From: Phycisphaeraceae bacterium
Lineage (GTDB): Bacteria; Planctomycetota; Phycisphaerae; Phycisphaerales; UBA1924
Length of the DNA stretch: 64,000 nucleotides
Assembly: GCA_023898685.1 (NCBI GenBank)
Contig: CP060234.1
Coordinates: 2,914,001-2,978,000, forward strand
Direction: 5' to 3'
A program made the translations under genes and the position numbers. Each line of letters begins with the position of its first letter. Position 1 is the stretch's first letter. Shown here piece after piece: positions 51,602-58,936 of the stretch. The notes under the pieces were generated by a model, which saw only the letters and a list, made by a program, of their open reading frames with translations, ran no database searches and was not told where the DNA came from.

Positions 51602-52780
51602 TCAGCCACCGGCGGCACTCGAGGGCACAGAGGCGTTCGGCGTGGCGGCGTTCACGAAGCCGTAGATCGGCAGCTCGAGAACGGGCTCGCCTTCCATGTC
51701 GGTGTGGACGAGCACCCGCCCCAGGATGCGCTGGCTCTCGGCGGGCGCCACGCCACGAACAGTGACGTCATACGCGTCCTCGGCGCCCTCGGTGACCGGC
51801 GCGAAGGTGATCTTGACCTCGCCGGTCTCGCCCGAGGGCTCGGCGGAAGTGATGTGGAACGGCTCGGCGACGCGGTTGACGACCCGGACCGTCGACTCAA
51901 AGGGCGCACCGGGCTCGAGCCGGCCCAGGGCGAAACGGGGCGGGCGGCCCTGGAGGTCGCCGACCACCGTGACGAGGCAGCGCAGCTCGACCTCCGGCCG
52001 ACGTTCGTCGTTGGTCTTGATGATGATGGGCTCGGCGTGGCGCCCGACCGTCATTCCCTTGTCAACCCACACGCGGATGATCGTCTCGTTCTCCGTCGGC
52101 TCCTCGGCCATCTTCGCCGCGGCTTCGTCATGGACGGCCTCGGCGGCGTCGACCTGCGCTTCCTTCTCCTCGTCGCTCGCCTTGGAGGGGTCGACGACCT
52201 CCACGTGGAACATCGAGGATGATTCCGGCTGGTCCTTCGCCGGCCACGCCTTGAAGCCGGGGATGTTGCCCTTGATGTGGATCTTCATCCCCTTGCCCTC
52301 GTTTTTGAAGATCCGGCCGAGATTGGCGAGCGGCGGGTCCATCTCGAGCACCTTCGAGACGTTCGCCGTGAATGAGACTCGGACGATCGGCGTGATCCGG
52401 CTGTCGGTCGACACCGTGATCGCCTTGTGCTGCTCGCCGCTCCGGTTCTGGGGGTTGAAGATGACCGTCAGCTCGCCGGATTCGCCCGGTTCGTAGTTGT
52501 GCTTGGTCAGCTCTGGAACCGTGCATCCACAGGTGGACTTGACGTCGGTGATTGTCAGGGCCTCATTGCCCACGTTGGAGAACTTGAAGACGTGGGTGAC
52601 CTTCTCATGGTCCCAGATGTCGCCGAACTCGAAGGTATCGGCCTCGAAACGGAGTTCGCCCATGCTGCCGGAGGGCGGCAGCATCTCGAGCGGGGGGGCG
52701 GGGAGCTGCGCGGCCGCGAGGCCCACACACAAGAGGCCCGTCAGCACCGCGGTCAGCCGGCTCAGTGTTCTCGAAATCAC
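51602..52780 (-). CDS. Exported DUF1573 protein
   Basis: 392 residues from GTG 52780, with AGGAGG seven bases upstream. A signal peptide ends at GLAAAQ (about residue 25). A DUF1573/HYDIN-like Ig domain follows: FEADTFEFGDIWDHEKVTHV, STCGCTVPEL and YEPGESGELTVIFNPQNRSG. A second Ig-like segment and a Glu/Ala-rich helix fill the middle. These proteins bear a conserved CGC and are widespread in planctomycetes; their biochemical role is unknown. It is first in an operon with rhodanese and MauE/DoxX-like genes. Confidence 0.9.
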   Translation of the reverse strand: MISRTLSRLTAVLTGLLCVGLAAAQLPAPPLEMLPPSGSMGELRFEADTFEFGDIWDHEKVTHVFKFSNVGNEALTITDVKSTCGCTVPELTKHNYEPGESGELTVIFNPQNRSGEQHKAITVSTDSRITPIVRVSFTANVSKVLEMDPPLANLGRIFKNEGKGMKIHIKGNIPGFKAWPAKDQPESSSMFHVEVVDPSKASDEEKEAQVDAAEAVHDEAAAKMAEEPTENETIIRVWVDKGMTVGRHAEPIIIKTNDERRPEVELRCLVTVVGDLQGRPPRFALGRLEPGAPFESTVRVVNRVAEPFHITSAEPSGETGEVKITFAPVTEGAEDAYDVTVRGVAPAESQRILGRVLVHTDMEGEPVLELPIYGFVNAATPNASVPSSAAGG

Positions 52781-52967
52781 GATCAACCTCCTGGATGGAT
52801 CTGACACGCCGGGTTTTCGGACATGCCGCGGGCCTGATCGCCCACAGAACATGATACCGGTGGTCCGGCGAGGAAGCCGCGGCGGATCACCGCGGCGTTG
52901 TTCATGTCGATTCTACCCGCCGGCTCGCACGCGGCTGCACCGGATTTGTGGACGGCGGGCTCCTGTC

Positions 52968-54920
52968 TCAGGGGCAACCCGCGGTGAACGCGGCGACGAA
53001 CGCCTGGACGTCGGCGAGATCCCACACGCCGTCGGGACCGGCGATATCGGCGATCGGGTCGTGGGCGATGAACGCGCCGATGAAGGCCTGGACGTCCGCG
53101 AGATCGAGCACGCCGAACGGCGGTGCGACGTCGGCCGCGTTGCAACTGGCGGAGATCGCGGTGCCGTAGACGGTGATGGCGAAGTCGGTCCACGCGGCGG
53201 CATTCCCGGCCAACTCGTCCGAAACGGTCAGAGTCCAGGTGCCCGCCGCGTTCTCGCCCCAGGAACGCAGCGATTTGAAGTCGAAATCGGTGACGTCGTC
53301 GGATGAATCGGAGTGGGGGGTCATGAACACCGATTCCGTGCCCGCCGGGCTGGTCAGGACGACGCGGAGATCACCGCAATTGGGCGTGGTGATGTTCATG
53401 TGGACGATGACCGATTCGACGCGGATATCGTCCGGAATGTCGGCCGTGCGGGTGACCCCCGTCGGGTTGTTGTCCGGAAGGGCGGCATTGACAGCGATCG
53501 TGCCGGTCGCAGCGCTGACCTCCGGCGCCAGGTTGGTCCACGATACGGCCGCGGTCACCAGGTCGGCCGCCTCGATGGCGCCGAAACCGAACTTCTGATT
53601 GATCTCGTATCCGGCGGCGTTGGTTGTCCAGTCGGCGTCGGTTGGGTCGCACATCCGGGCGGACTCGATGAGCAGGGCCTGGACATCGCGCCAGGTGAGC
53701 AGTGGGTTGGCCTCGAGGGCGAGCGCGACGGCGCCGCAGCCGAGCGGGCTGGCCGAACTCGTGCCGCCGAACGAGCTGGTGTAGCTCGACCCGGAGGTCG
53801 TGGTGGTGATGCCCCGAACATTGCCGCTGGTGTGGGCGACGACGAGCATCGAGCTCCCGGTCTCGTTGAATGAAGACTCATGGTCGAGGTCGCCGATTGC
53901 GCCGATGCCCATGACGTACCGGTTGGAGACGTACGGGTCGTAGTCGCAGCGGTCGTTGGTCCCGCCGTTGCCGGCGGCCCAGCAGGTGATGGTGCCCAGG
54001 CCGCCCCGGCCCAGCTCGGCGCAGTCCTGGAGCGCCTGAACCTCGGCGGACGAGATGTAGTCGTCCCAGAACCGGCCGTTGTCGGACGGACCCCACGAGT
54101 CGTTCTTGATGTCGTTGAGGTCGTTCCGGAAGACCATCGCGGCGGCGGTCTGCGTGCCCGAGCCGTAGAGCTGCGACGAGACCTCGCAGTTGTAGGCGAG
54201 GCCCGTGACGCCGAGCGAGTTGTTGCCCACGGCGCCGAAGACGCCCGCGCAAGACGTCGCGTGGCTGCTGTTCCCGCCGCCCTGGCTCGCCTCGGCGTTG
54301 TAGTGGGGCGCGAGGTCCGGGTGGGTGATCTGGAAGCCGCCCTCGGTGACACCCACGATGACGCCCTGCCCCGTGTAGCCCAAGGCCCAGGCCGCCTCGG
54401 CGTTGACGTCGGCGATGGGGTTGGACGTGTTGAGCAGATGCCACTGGTTCGGGAACAGCGGGTCATTGGGAAGCGTGCCGCGGAGGTCACGCGGACGCTC
54501 GATGTCGAGTTCCACCCGGTCACCCAGGACGCCGCGGAGTTCGTTGGCCAGTGTGACGGCGTCGGCGACAGACGGCGTTTCGATGATCGTGAAGCCGCGG
54601 ACTGCCGCGGGGCGGGTCGTGGCCGTGGCCTGGCGGGTCCGGACAGCGAGCGCAAGCGACGCGGGGTCGTCGGTGCGGACAATGACGCGGCTGGTGATGG
54701 TGTAGCCGGCCTCGGCGTTCACCCGGCGCGCCTCGACGCGCCAGGCCGGGCACTGCGCGGCCGCGGGGTCGGCGACGATGAAGGCCTGGGCGCCGACACG
54801 AGTCGGTGCGGCGATGGTCACCGCGTTGGGGCCCATGGCGGGGTCGGCCACGGCGAATGCGGCGGAGCCGGCGAGGATCATGATCGCGGCGGCGGCACGA
54901 ACAACGGGCATTGCTGGCAT
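52968..54920 (-). CDS. Secreted S8 proprotein-convertase-like protease with P domain and two dockerin units
   Basis: 650 residues from ATG 54920, with AGAGAGG. A signal peptide ends near FAVAD. The S8 kexin-like domain covers ~150-460, with His220 in NSSHATSCAG, the oxyanion Asn in NDSWGPSDNG and Ser388 in GGTSSASPLGCG. The catalytic Asp position reads VTEGGFQITHPDL, so Glu193 replaces Asp. A P/homoB domain follows (IRVESVIVHMNITTPNCGDL, WTLTVSDELAGNAAAWTDF). The C-terminus has two GC-type dockerin units ending TAGCP. It may be a weak or inactive protease. Confidence 0.9.
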   Translation of the reverse strand: MPAMPVVRAAAAIMILAGSAAFAVADPAMGPNAVTIAAPTRVGAQAFIVADPAAAQCPAWRVEARRVNAEAGYTITSRVIVRTDDPASLALAVRTRQATATTRPAAVRGFTIIETPSVADAVTLANELRGVLGDRVELDIERPRDLRGTLPNDPLFPNQWHLLNTSNPIADVNAEAAWALGYTGQGVIVGVTEGGFQITHPDLAPHYNAEASQGGGNSSHATSCAGVFGAVGNNSLGVTGLAYNCEVSSQLYGSGTQTAAAMVFRNDLNDIKNDSWGPSDNGRFWDDYISSAEVQALQDCAELGRGGLGTITCWAAGNGGTNDRCDYDPYVSNRYVMGIGAIGDLDHESSFNETGSSMLVVAHTSGNVRGITTTTSGSSYTSSFGGTSSASPLGCGAVALALEANPLLTWRDVQALLIESARMCDPTDADWTTNAAGYEINQKFGFGAIEAADLVTAAVSWTNLAPEVSAATGTIAVNAALPDNNPTGVTRTADIPDDIRVESVIVHMNITTPNCGDLRVVLTSPAGTESVFMTPHSDSSDDVTDFDFKSLRSWGENAAGTWTLTVSDELAGNAAAWTDFAITVYGTAISASCNAADVAPPFGVLDLADVQAFIGAFIAHDPIADIAGPDGVWDLADVQAFVAAFTAGCP

Positions 54921-55189
54921 TCTCGGACCTCTCTGGTGAACAGATCGCGATCGCGCGGCGGAATCCGCCAGTTCCGGTACGCACCGAAGCATCGTCGGTG
55001 CCGGGAATCCGGGTCAGTTCATTTCGACGGCCACCAGAAAATCAGGAATCGTGCGGCGATGCAAGGGGCGTGTTCAGGATTGTCGGAATTCCAGATGGGT
55101 TGAGATCCACAGATCGCCGGATATTCGGCGATTGTGGGGGAGCCTTGTTCCCCGGCACGTTGAGCGTGACGAGCCGGTCTCGCCAGCGC

Positions 55190-56707
55190 TCAGGGGCAGC
55201 CGGCAACGAACGAACTGATGAAGAGATTCACGTCCTGGAGGTCGAGAATGCCGAACGGCTCGGCGATGTCCGCGATCGGGTCGTTGCCCAGGAAGCCCGC
55301 AATGAAGGCGTTGATGTCCTGGAGGTCGAGCACACCGAACGGCGGGGCGATGTCGGCGGGGCACGACGAATCCGCGACCTCGCCGGTGAGGGCGACTGCG
55401 AGCGGCGGAGATTCGGGGTCGTTGGAGAAGACATAGAGGGTGCCTGAGTAGATGCCGGGCGTCGAGGTGAGCATGGTGACGGTGTGGGTGTTGACGCCCC
55501 CGCCCGCGGCGTCGGTGAATGGGCCGCCCGGGACGGTGAAGCCGACGGGGGCGATGAGGGTGTAGGAAAGATCCTCGATGCCGGCGGCGCCCCAGCGGGC
55601 GGTGTCGCCCGCGTTGTAGACCTCGAGAGTGGCCTGCGCGGTGTCACCCACGTTGACGGTGCCGAAGTCGATCGAGGCGGTGGCGCCGGCCCGTGCGGGG
55701 ACAACCGTGTCGAAGAACACGGGGCAGTGCCCGCCGCTGCCGGCCATGGTGATGATGGCCTGGGCGATCGTCGCACCGACGTTGACGTTACCGGTCGTGG
55801 TGAGTGACAGGTTGAAGGAGGTGCCGTCATTGCCCCAGCAGCGGTACGAGTGGTTGGGGTCGTTCCAGGTCGAGAGGTTCCAGGGCGTGTCGAAGAGACC
55901 GACGTAGTCGAGGCCGACCTGGTCGCCGAAGGAGGCCGAAGCAAGAAGCTGGTCGTGGCGGTCGTCCATGCCGCCGGCGCCCGAGGGGTCCTGCGTGTGG
56001 AGGTACCGGAAGGTTGAGCTGTTGTTCCAGGTGCCCGGAGCGGCGATGGGGTCGAAGAACCGGCCCGCGTTATTGGCCTGAGAGCCGACGAGTTCCTGGT
56101 AGCACGATTGCGCTGAGCTTTGCGTGTTGGTGTCGCCGCCGATGACGAAGTTCCGGCCCGCGGGGAGGGTCTCGGCGTCGTCGCGGATGCGCTGGGACTC
56201 GATAAGGCGACGCGCGATGTCGCCGCTGCCCGATCCGGCCTTCATGTGGGTGGGATAGAAGGAGATTGTGGCTTCTTCCGACGCGTACCCGTCGAGGCGG
56301 AGGTCATACCGCACGATGTTGCGGGGCTGCTCGGTGGAAGTCCCGGGCCAGAGGAGGGTGGCCGCGAGCAGGTCGAGCTGGCTCTCGCGGTAGACAAGCG
56401 CATTGTTGAGGCCCCCGCTCGAGCCCGTGAAGAACGGCGCGGCGACCCAGTCGTTCGAGCCCAGGCCGTTGTTCAGGGCCTGGACCACCGAGTTGACGGC
56501 GCTGAGCGAGGTCATCTCATTGAGGAGGATGACGTCGGGGTCCATGGAGCGGCCATCGAACACGCCGTAGGCGACCGTGGCGATCTCGGGCTGGTGTCCG
56601 CCCGAGTAGGTGGTAATGTTCCACGCGGCGATGCGGAGACCGTCGGCGGCGGTGGCGGCGCCGGCGAGCGCGGCAAGGGCGGCGAGTCCGAGAACGCGGT
56701 GACGCAT
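55190..56707 (-). CDS. Secreted endonuclease/phosphatase-like protein with Ig-like domain and two dockerin units
   Basis: 505 residues from ATG 56707, with AGGAG. A signal peptide ends at GAATAAD. The endonuclease/exonuclease/phosphatase fold shows LRIAAWNITTYSG, VILLNEMTS (metal Glu) and FVIGGDTNTQSS (Asp, Asn). The terminal catalytic motif reads GGHCPVFFD, with Gly in place of the usual Asp before His. A choice-of-anchor-like Ig domain follows (IDFGTVNVGDTAQATLEVYN, LYVFSNDPESPPLAVALTG), then two GC-type dockerin units. It could be a nuclease for external DNA or a phosphodiesterase. Confidence 0.85.
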   Translation of the reverse strand: MRHRVLGLAALAALAGAATAADGLRIAAWNITTYSGGHQPEIATVAYGVFDGRSMDPDVILLNEMTSLSAVNSVVQALNNGLGSNDWVAAPFFTGSSGGLNNALVYRESQLDLLAATLLWPGTSTEQPRNIVRYDLRLDGYASEEATISFYPTHMKAGSGSGDIARRLIESQRIRDDAETLPAGRNFVIGGDTNTQSSAQSCYQELVGSQANNAGRFFDPIAAPGTWNNSSTFRYLHTQDPSGAGGMDDRHDQLLASASFGDQVGLDYVGLFDTPWNLSTWNDPNHSYRCWGNDGTSFNLSLTTTGNVNVGATIAQAIITMAGSGGHCPVFFDTVVPARAGATASIDFGTVNVGDTAQATLEVYNAGDTARWGAAGIEDLSYTLIAPVGFTVPGGPFTDAAGGGVNTHTVTMLTSTPGIYSGTLYVFSNDPESPPLAVALTGEVADSSCPADIAPPFGVLDLQDINAFIAGFLGNDPIADIAEPFGILDLQDVNLFISSFVAGCP

Positions 56708-56856
56708 ATGACGATCTCCTGGCAGGATTTCCCCGGTGAGGTGTGCATCTTCGTCATCGGCGCAGTCATTGTCCAGACAAGAACTTAGACAAACTCGCCG
56801 AGCATCCGAATAGGTTCCGAGTGTGCGGGTCGCGAGCGTCTCATTCCAAGGTCCCA

Positions 56857-57678
56857 TCAGGGCCTCGGGCATCGGAGCGAACGCAGCGTGGCCACGGTGG
56901 CGATGGCGATGCTCGCGAATCGGAGCCCGTTCTCGGCCAGCCCGCCCCCGCCCGCGTCGGAGACTCCGGCAAGTATCCAGCAGAGGTTCATCGCGGCGTG
57001 CATGAACATCGGAACGACAATCGAGCGCCAGGAGCGCATGAGCCAGGCGAACCAGATCCCACCGCCGGCGGTCACGAGGAGGTTGGGCCATCCCGAGGCC
57101 AGGCCCGCCGCCGACCATTGGATGTGCATGAAGCCGAACACCACGGCCGCAACCGCCGCGACCGACCAGAAAGCCCTGCCGCGCAGATCGAGGGCGACGA
57201 GCGGGAGGCCGACGAGCAAGCCCCGGAGGAACAGCTCTTCGAGAATGGGGGCGCGGACGACTCCGCCGATGAGTTCCGGAGCGAGCGGCTGGTGATGGCG
57301 TGCCAGCATGAGCACCGCACCGCCCAGCACGGCCGGGGCGGCGGCGAGGCCGGTTGCTCCGACCCAGCCCGCGCGGGGACGCTGGAGCAGGACGGCGCGG
57401 GCCGGGGCGACGCCGGCGCGCCACCGGAGCAGCAGCGCCCCGATCGCGACCGGGAGGAGCATCAGCAGGGTGTAATCGAGCCGGCGGGCGCCGTCTGGGA
57501 CGCCCAGGTCGTGCAGCCACTTGTGGAAGGCGACGTAGGGCGTCCACGAAACGCGGAAACGGATGAAAACGAGTGTGGCCAGGCCGATCAACCAGGCGGC
57601 GATCACGGCCGGCACCGCTCGTGCGTGCGGCTCGGCGTCGCGGTCAGACAGAAGTGAAGGCGGATGCGGGTTGATCAT
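56857..57678 (-). CDS. CPBP family intramembrane metalloprotease (CAAX protease-like)
   Basis: 273 residues with about seven membrane helices. The ABI/CPBP motifs are present: motif 1 VRAPILEELFLRGLLVG (Glu-Glu and Arg), motif 2 VVFGFMHIQW (FxxxH) and motif 3 VPMFMHAAMNLCWIL (His/Asn). These intramembrane proteases process prenylated or membrane-bound peptides; in bacteria many give self-protection against bacteriocins or act in protein maturation. The substrate is not evident. It sits between the dockerin nuclease gene and top6A, 49 bp after the latter. Confidence 0.9.
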   Translation of the reverse strand: MINPHPPSLLSDRDAEPHARAVPAVIAAWLIGLATLVFIRFRVSWTPYVAFHKWLHDLGVPDGARRLDYTLLMLLPVAIGALLLRWRAGVAPARAVLLQRPRAGWVGATGLAAAPAVLGGAVLMLARHHQPLAPELIGGVVRAPILEELFLRGLLVGLPLVALDLRGRAFWSVAAVAAVVFGFMHIQWSAAGLASGWPNLLVTAGGGIWFAWLMRSWRSIVVPMFMHAAMNLCWILAGVSDAGGGGLAENGLRFASIAIATVATLRSLRCPRP

Positions 57679-57727
57679 GCCTGCCTGCGGCGAACCAGAC
57701 GTGCGGCCTGTTGTGGTCGTCGCGAGA

Positions 57728-58936
57728 TCACTCCAGCCAGTCCTCGGCCTCGAGCCGCTCGGGCACGTAGGTCTCGGTGACGTAGGAGATGTCCTTGGTG
57801 ATGAGCGATTCGACCTCCATCTTGAAGCCGTTGCTCAGCATCTTCTTGATCTCGCGCTTCCACTGGGCGTTCTCGGCGAACCAGGGGTAGTCCATGATCT
57901 GCTTGGCTCGCTTGATGTCGCGGTCGTTGAGCGCGATCTGCACGTCGTCCGAGAGCGAGCATCGTTCGTAGTCCTTGGCGCGGATCCCCATGAACTTCGC
58001 GTCGGGGATCGCAAGGCGCTCAGACTCAAACGCGAGACTGATCGAGCCCTGTTTGATGACGCTGTAGATGTAGTGCCCCCACGGATCACAATCGAGCAGG
58101 CAGTAGATTGGAAGCCCGAGTTCCTTGTTGAATCGGTGGAGAAGTCTTCGCACGCCGCGCGTCGGCTGGCCCGATCCTTCAGTCAGGATGCAGTTGTGCT
58201 TCTGCCAGAACTTGTCCTCGTTGAACCGTCCCCAGACGGTGTCCTTCTCGACATGGAGCACAAACTTCGCATCGCACTTCTTGAACTGGATGATGTCCGG
58301 CTCGACGATCGACGGGATCGAGTATCCGCCCGAACCCATGCGCCGGCAGTCGATCTCGTCGCCCGAGTCAATGATCGTGATGTTTCCGACCATCGACCCG
58401 CGTTTCTTCGCGTAGATATTCAGTTCTTCTCGCAATGACCCGAGCGAAACCTCGATGTCCTCGAGGATGCCATCGGACTCGGTCTGGTCGTCGAAGGTCT
58501 TCTCGCCGCTGCCCCGGGCCTTGGTCTGCGTGCCCTGGATCGTGTGCAGGCCCTTGTAGTACATCCCGCGGAGGCTGAGCGTCTTGCCGGCGTCGATGAG
58601 CTCGTTGATGCCCTGGCCGTGGAGGAGGGTCTGCATGAACTTGCGGGCCTGGCCCAGGTTGAAGAGCTGGCGTTGCTGCTTGGCTTCACCCATCCGCAGG
58701 ATGCCGGCATCCTCGTCCCAGTTCGTGTTGGCAGGCGAGCGGGTGGGGACCTCCACCGTGGGCTCATCGCCGGACATGGCGGACTTGACGATGCTCGATG
58801 TCAGACCCTGTATTGACTTGGCGGTCTTGGCGTCGCGTTTGGCCCAATCGGGGCGGCGGCTGGCGGTTGCCGTGCTGCCGGATTGCGCCTTCTTGGTGGT
58901 CTTGCTGGCGGGTTTTTTGGTGGTCTGCTTCGCCAT
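57728..58936 (-). CDS. top6A: DNA topoisomerase VI subunit A (Spo11-like)
   Basis: 402 residues from ATG 58936, which overlaps the top6B stop (TGATG). The winged-helix/CAP domain contains the catalytic tyrosine motif LSLRGMYYKGLH near residue 125. The Toprim domain shows FVLHVEKDTVWGRF (Glu) and CLLDCDPWGHYIYS (DxD). The N-terminal ~45 residues are a Lys/Thr/Ser-rich extension. With subunit B it makes and reseals double-strand breaks with ATP, relaxing or decatenating DNA. The enzyme is typical of archaea and plants and uncommon in bacteria. Confidence 0.95.
   Translation of the reverse strand: MAKQTTKKPASKTTKKAQSGSTATASRRPDWAKRDAKTAKSIQGLTSSIVKSAMSGDEPTVEVPTRSPANTNWDEDAGILRMGEAKQQRQLFNLGQARKFMQTLLHGQGINELIDAGKTLSLRGMYYKGLHTIQGTQTKARGSGEKTFDDQTESDGILEDIEVSLGSLREELNIYAKKRGSMVGNITIIDSGDEIDCRRMGSGGYSIPSIVEPDIIQFKKCDAKFVLHVEKDTVWGRFNEDKFWQKHNCILTEGSGQPTRGVRRLLHRFNKELGLPIYCLLDCDPWGHYIYSVIKQGSISLAFESERLAIPDAKFMGIRAKDYERCSLSDDVQIALNDRDIKRAKQIMDYPWFAENAQWKREIKKMLSNGFKMEVESLITKDISYVTETYVPERLEAEDWLE

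Noticed and set aside
56708..57547. In-frame N-terminal extension of the nuclease-like dockerin protein
   Set aside because: It lies across the CPBP protease gene and encodes Arg/Pro-rich sequence; the signal peptide at 56707 with a good ribosome site marks the real start.
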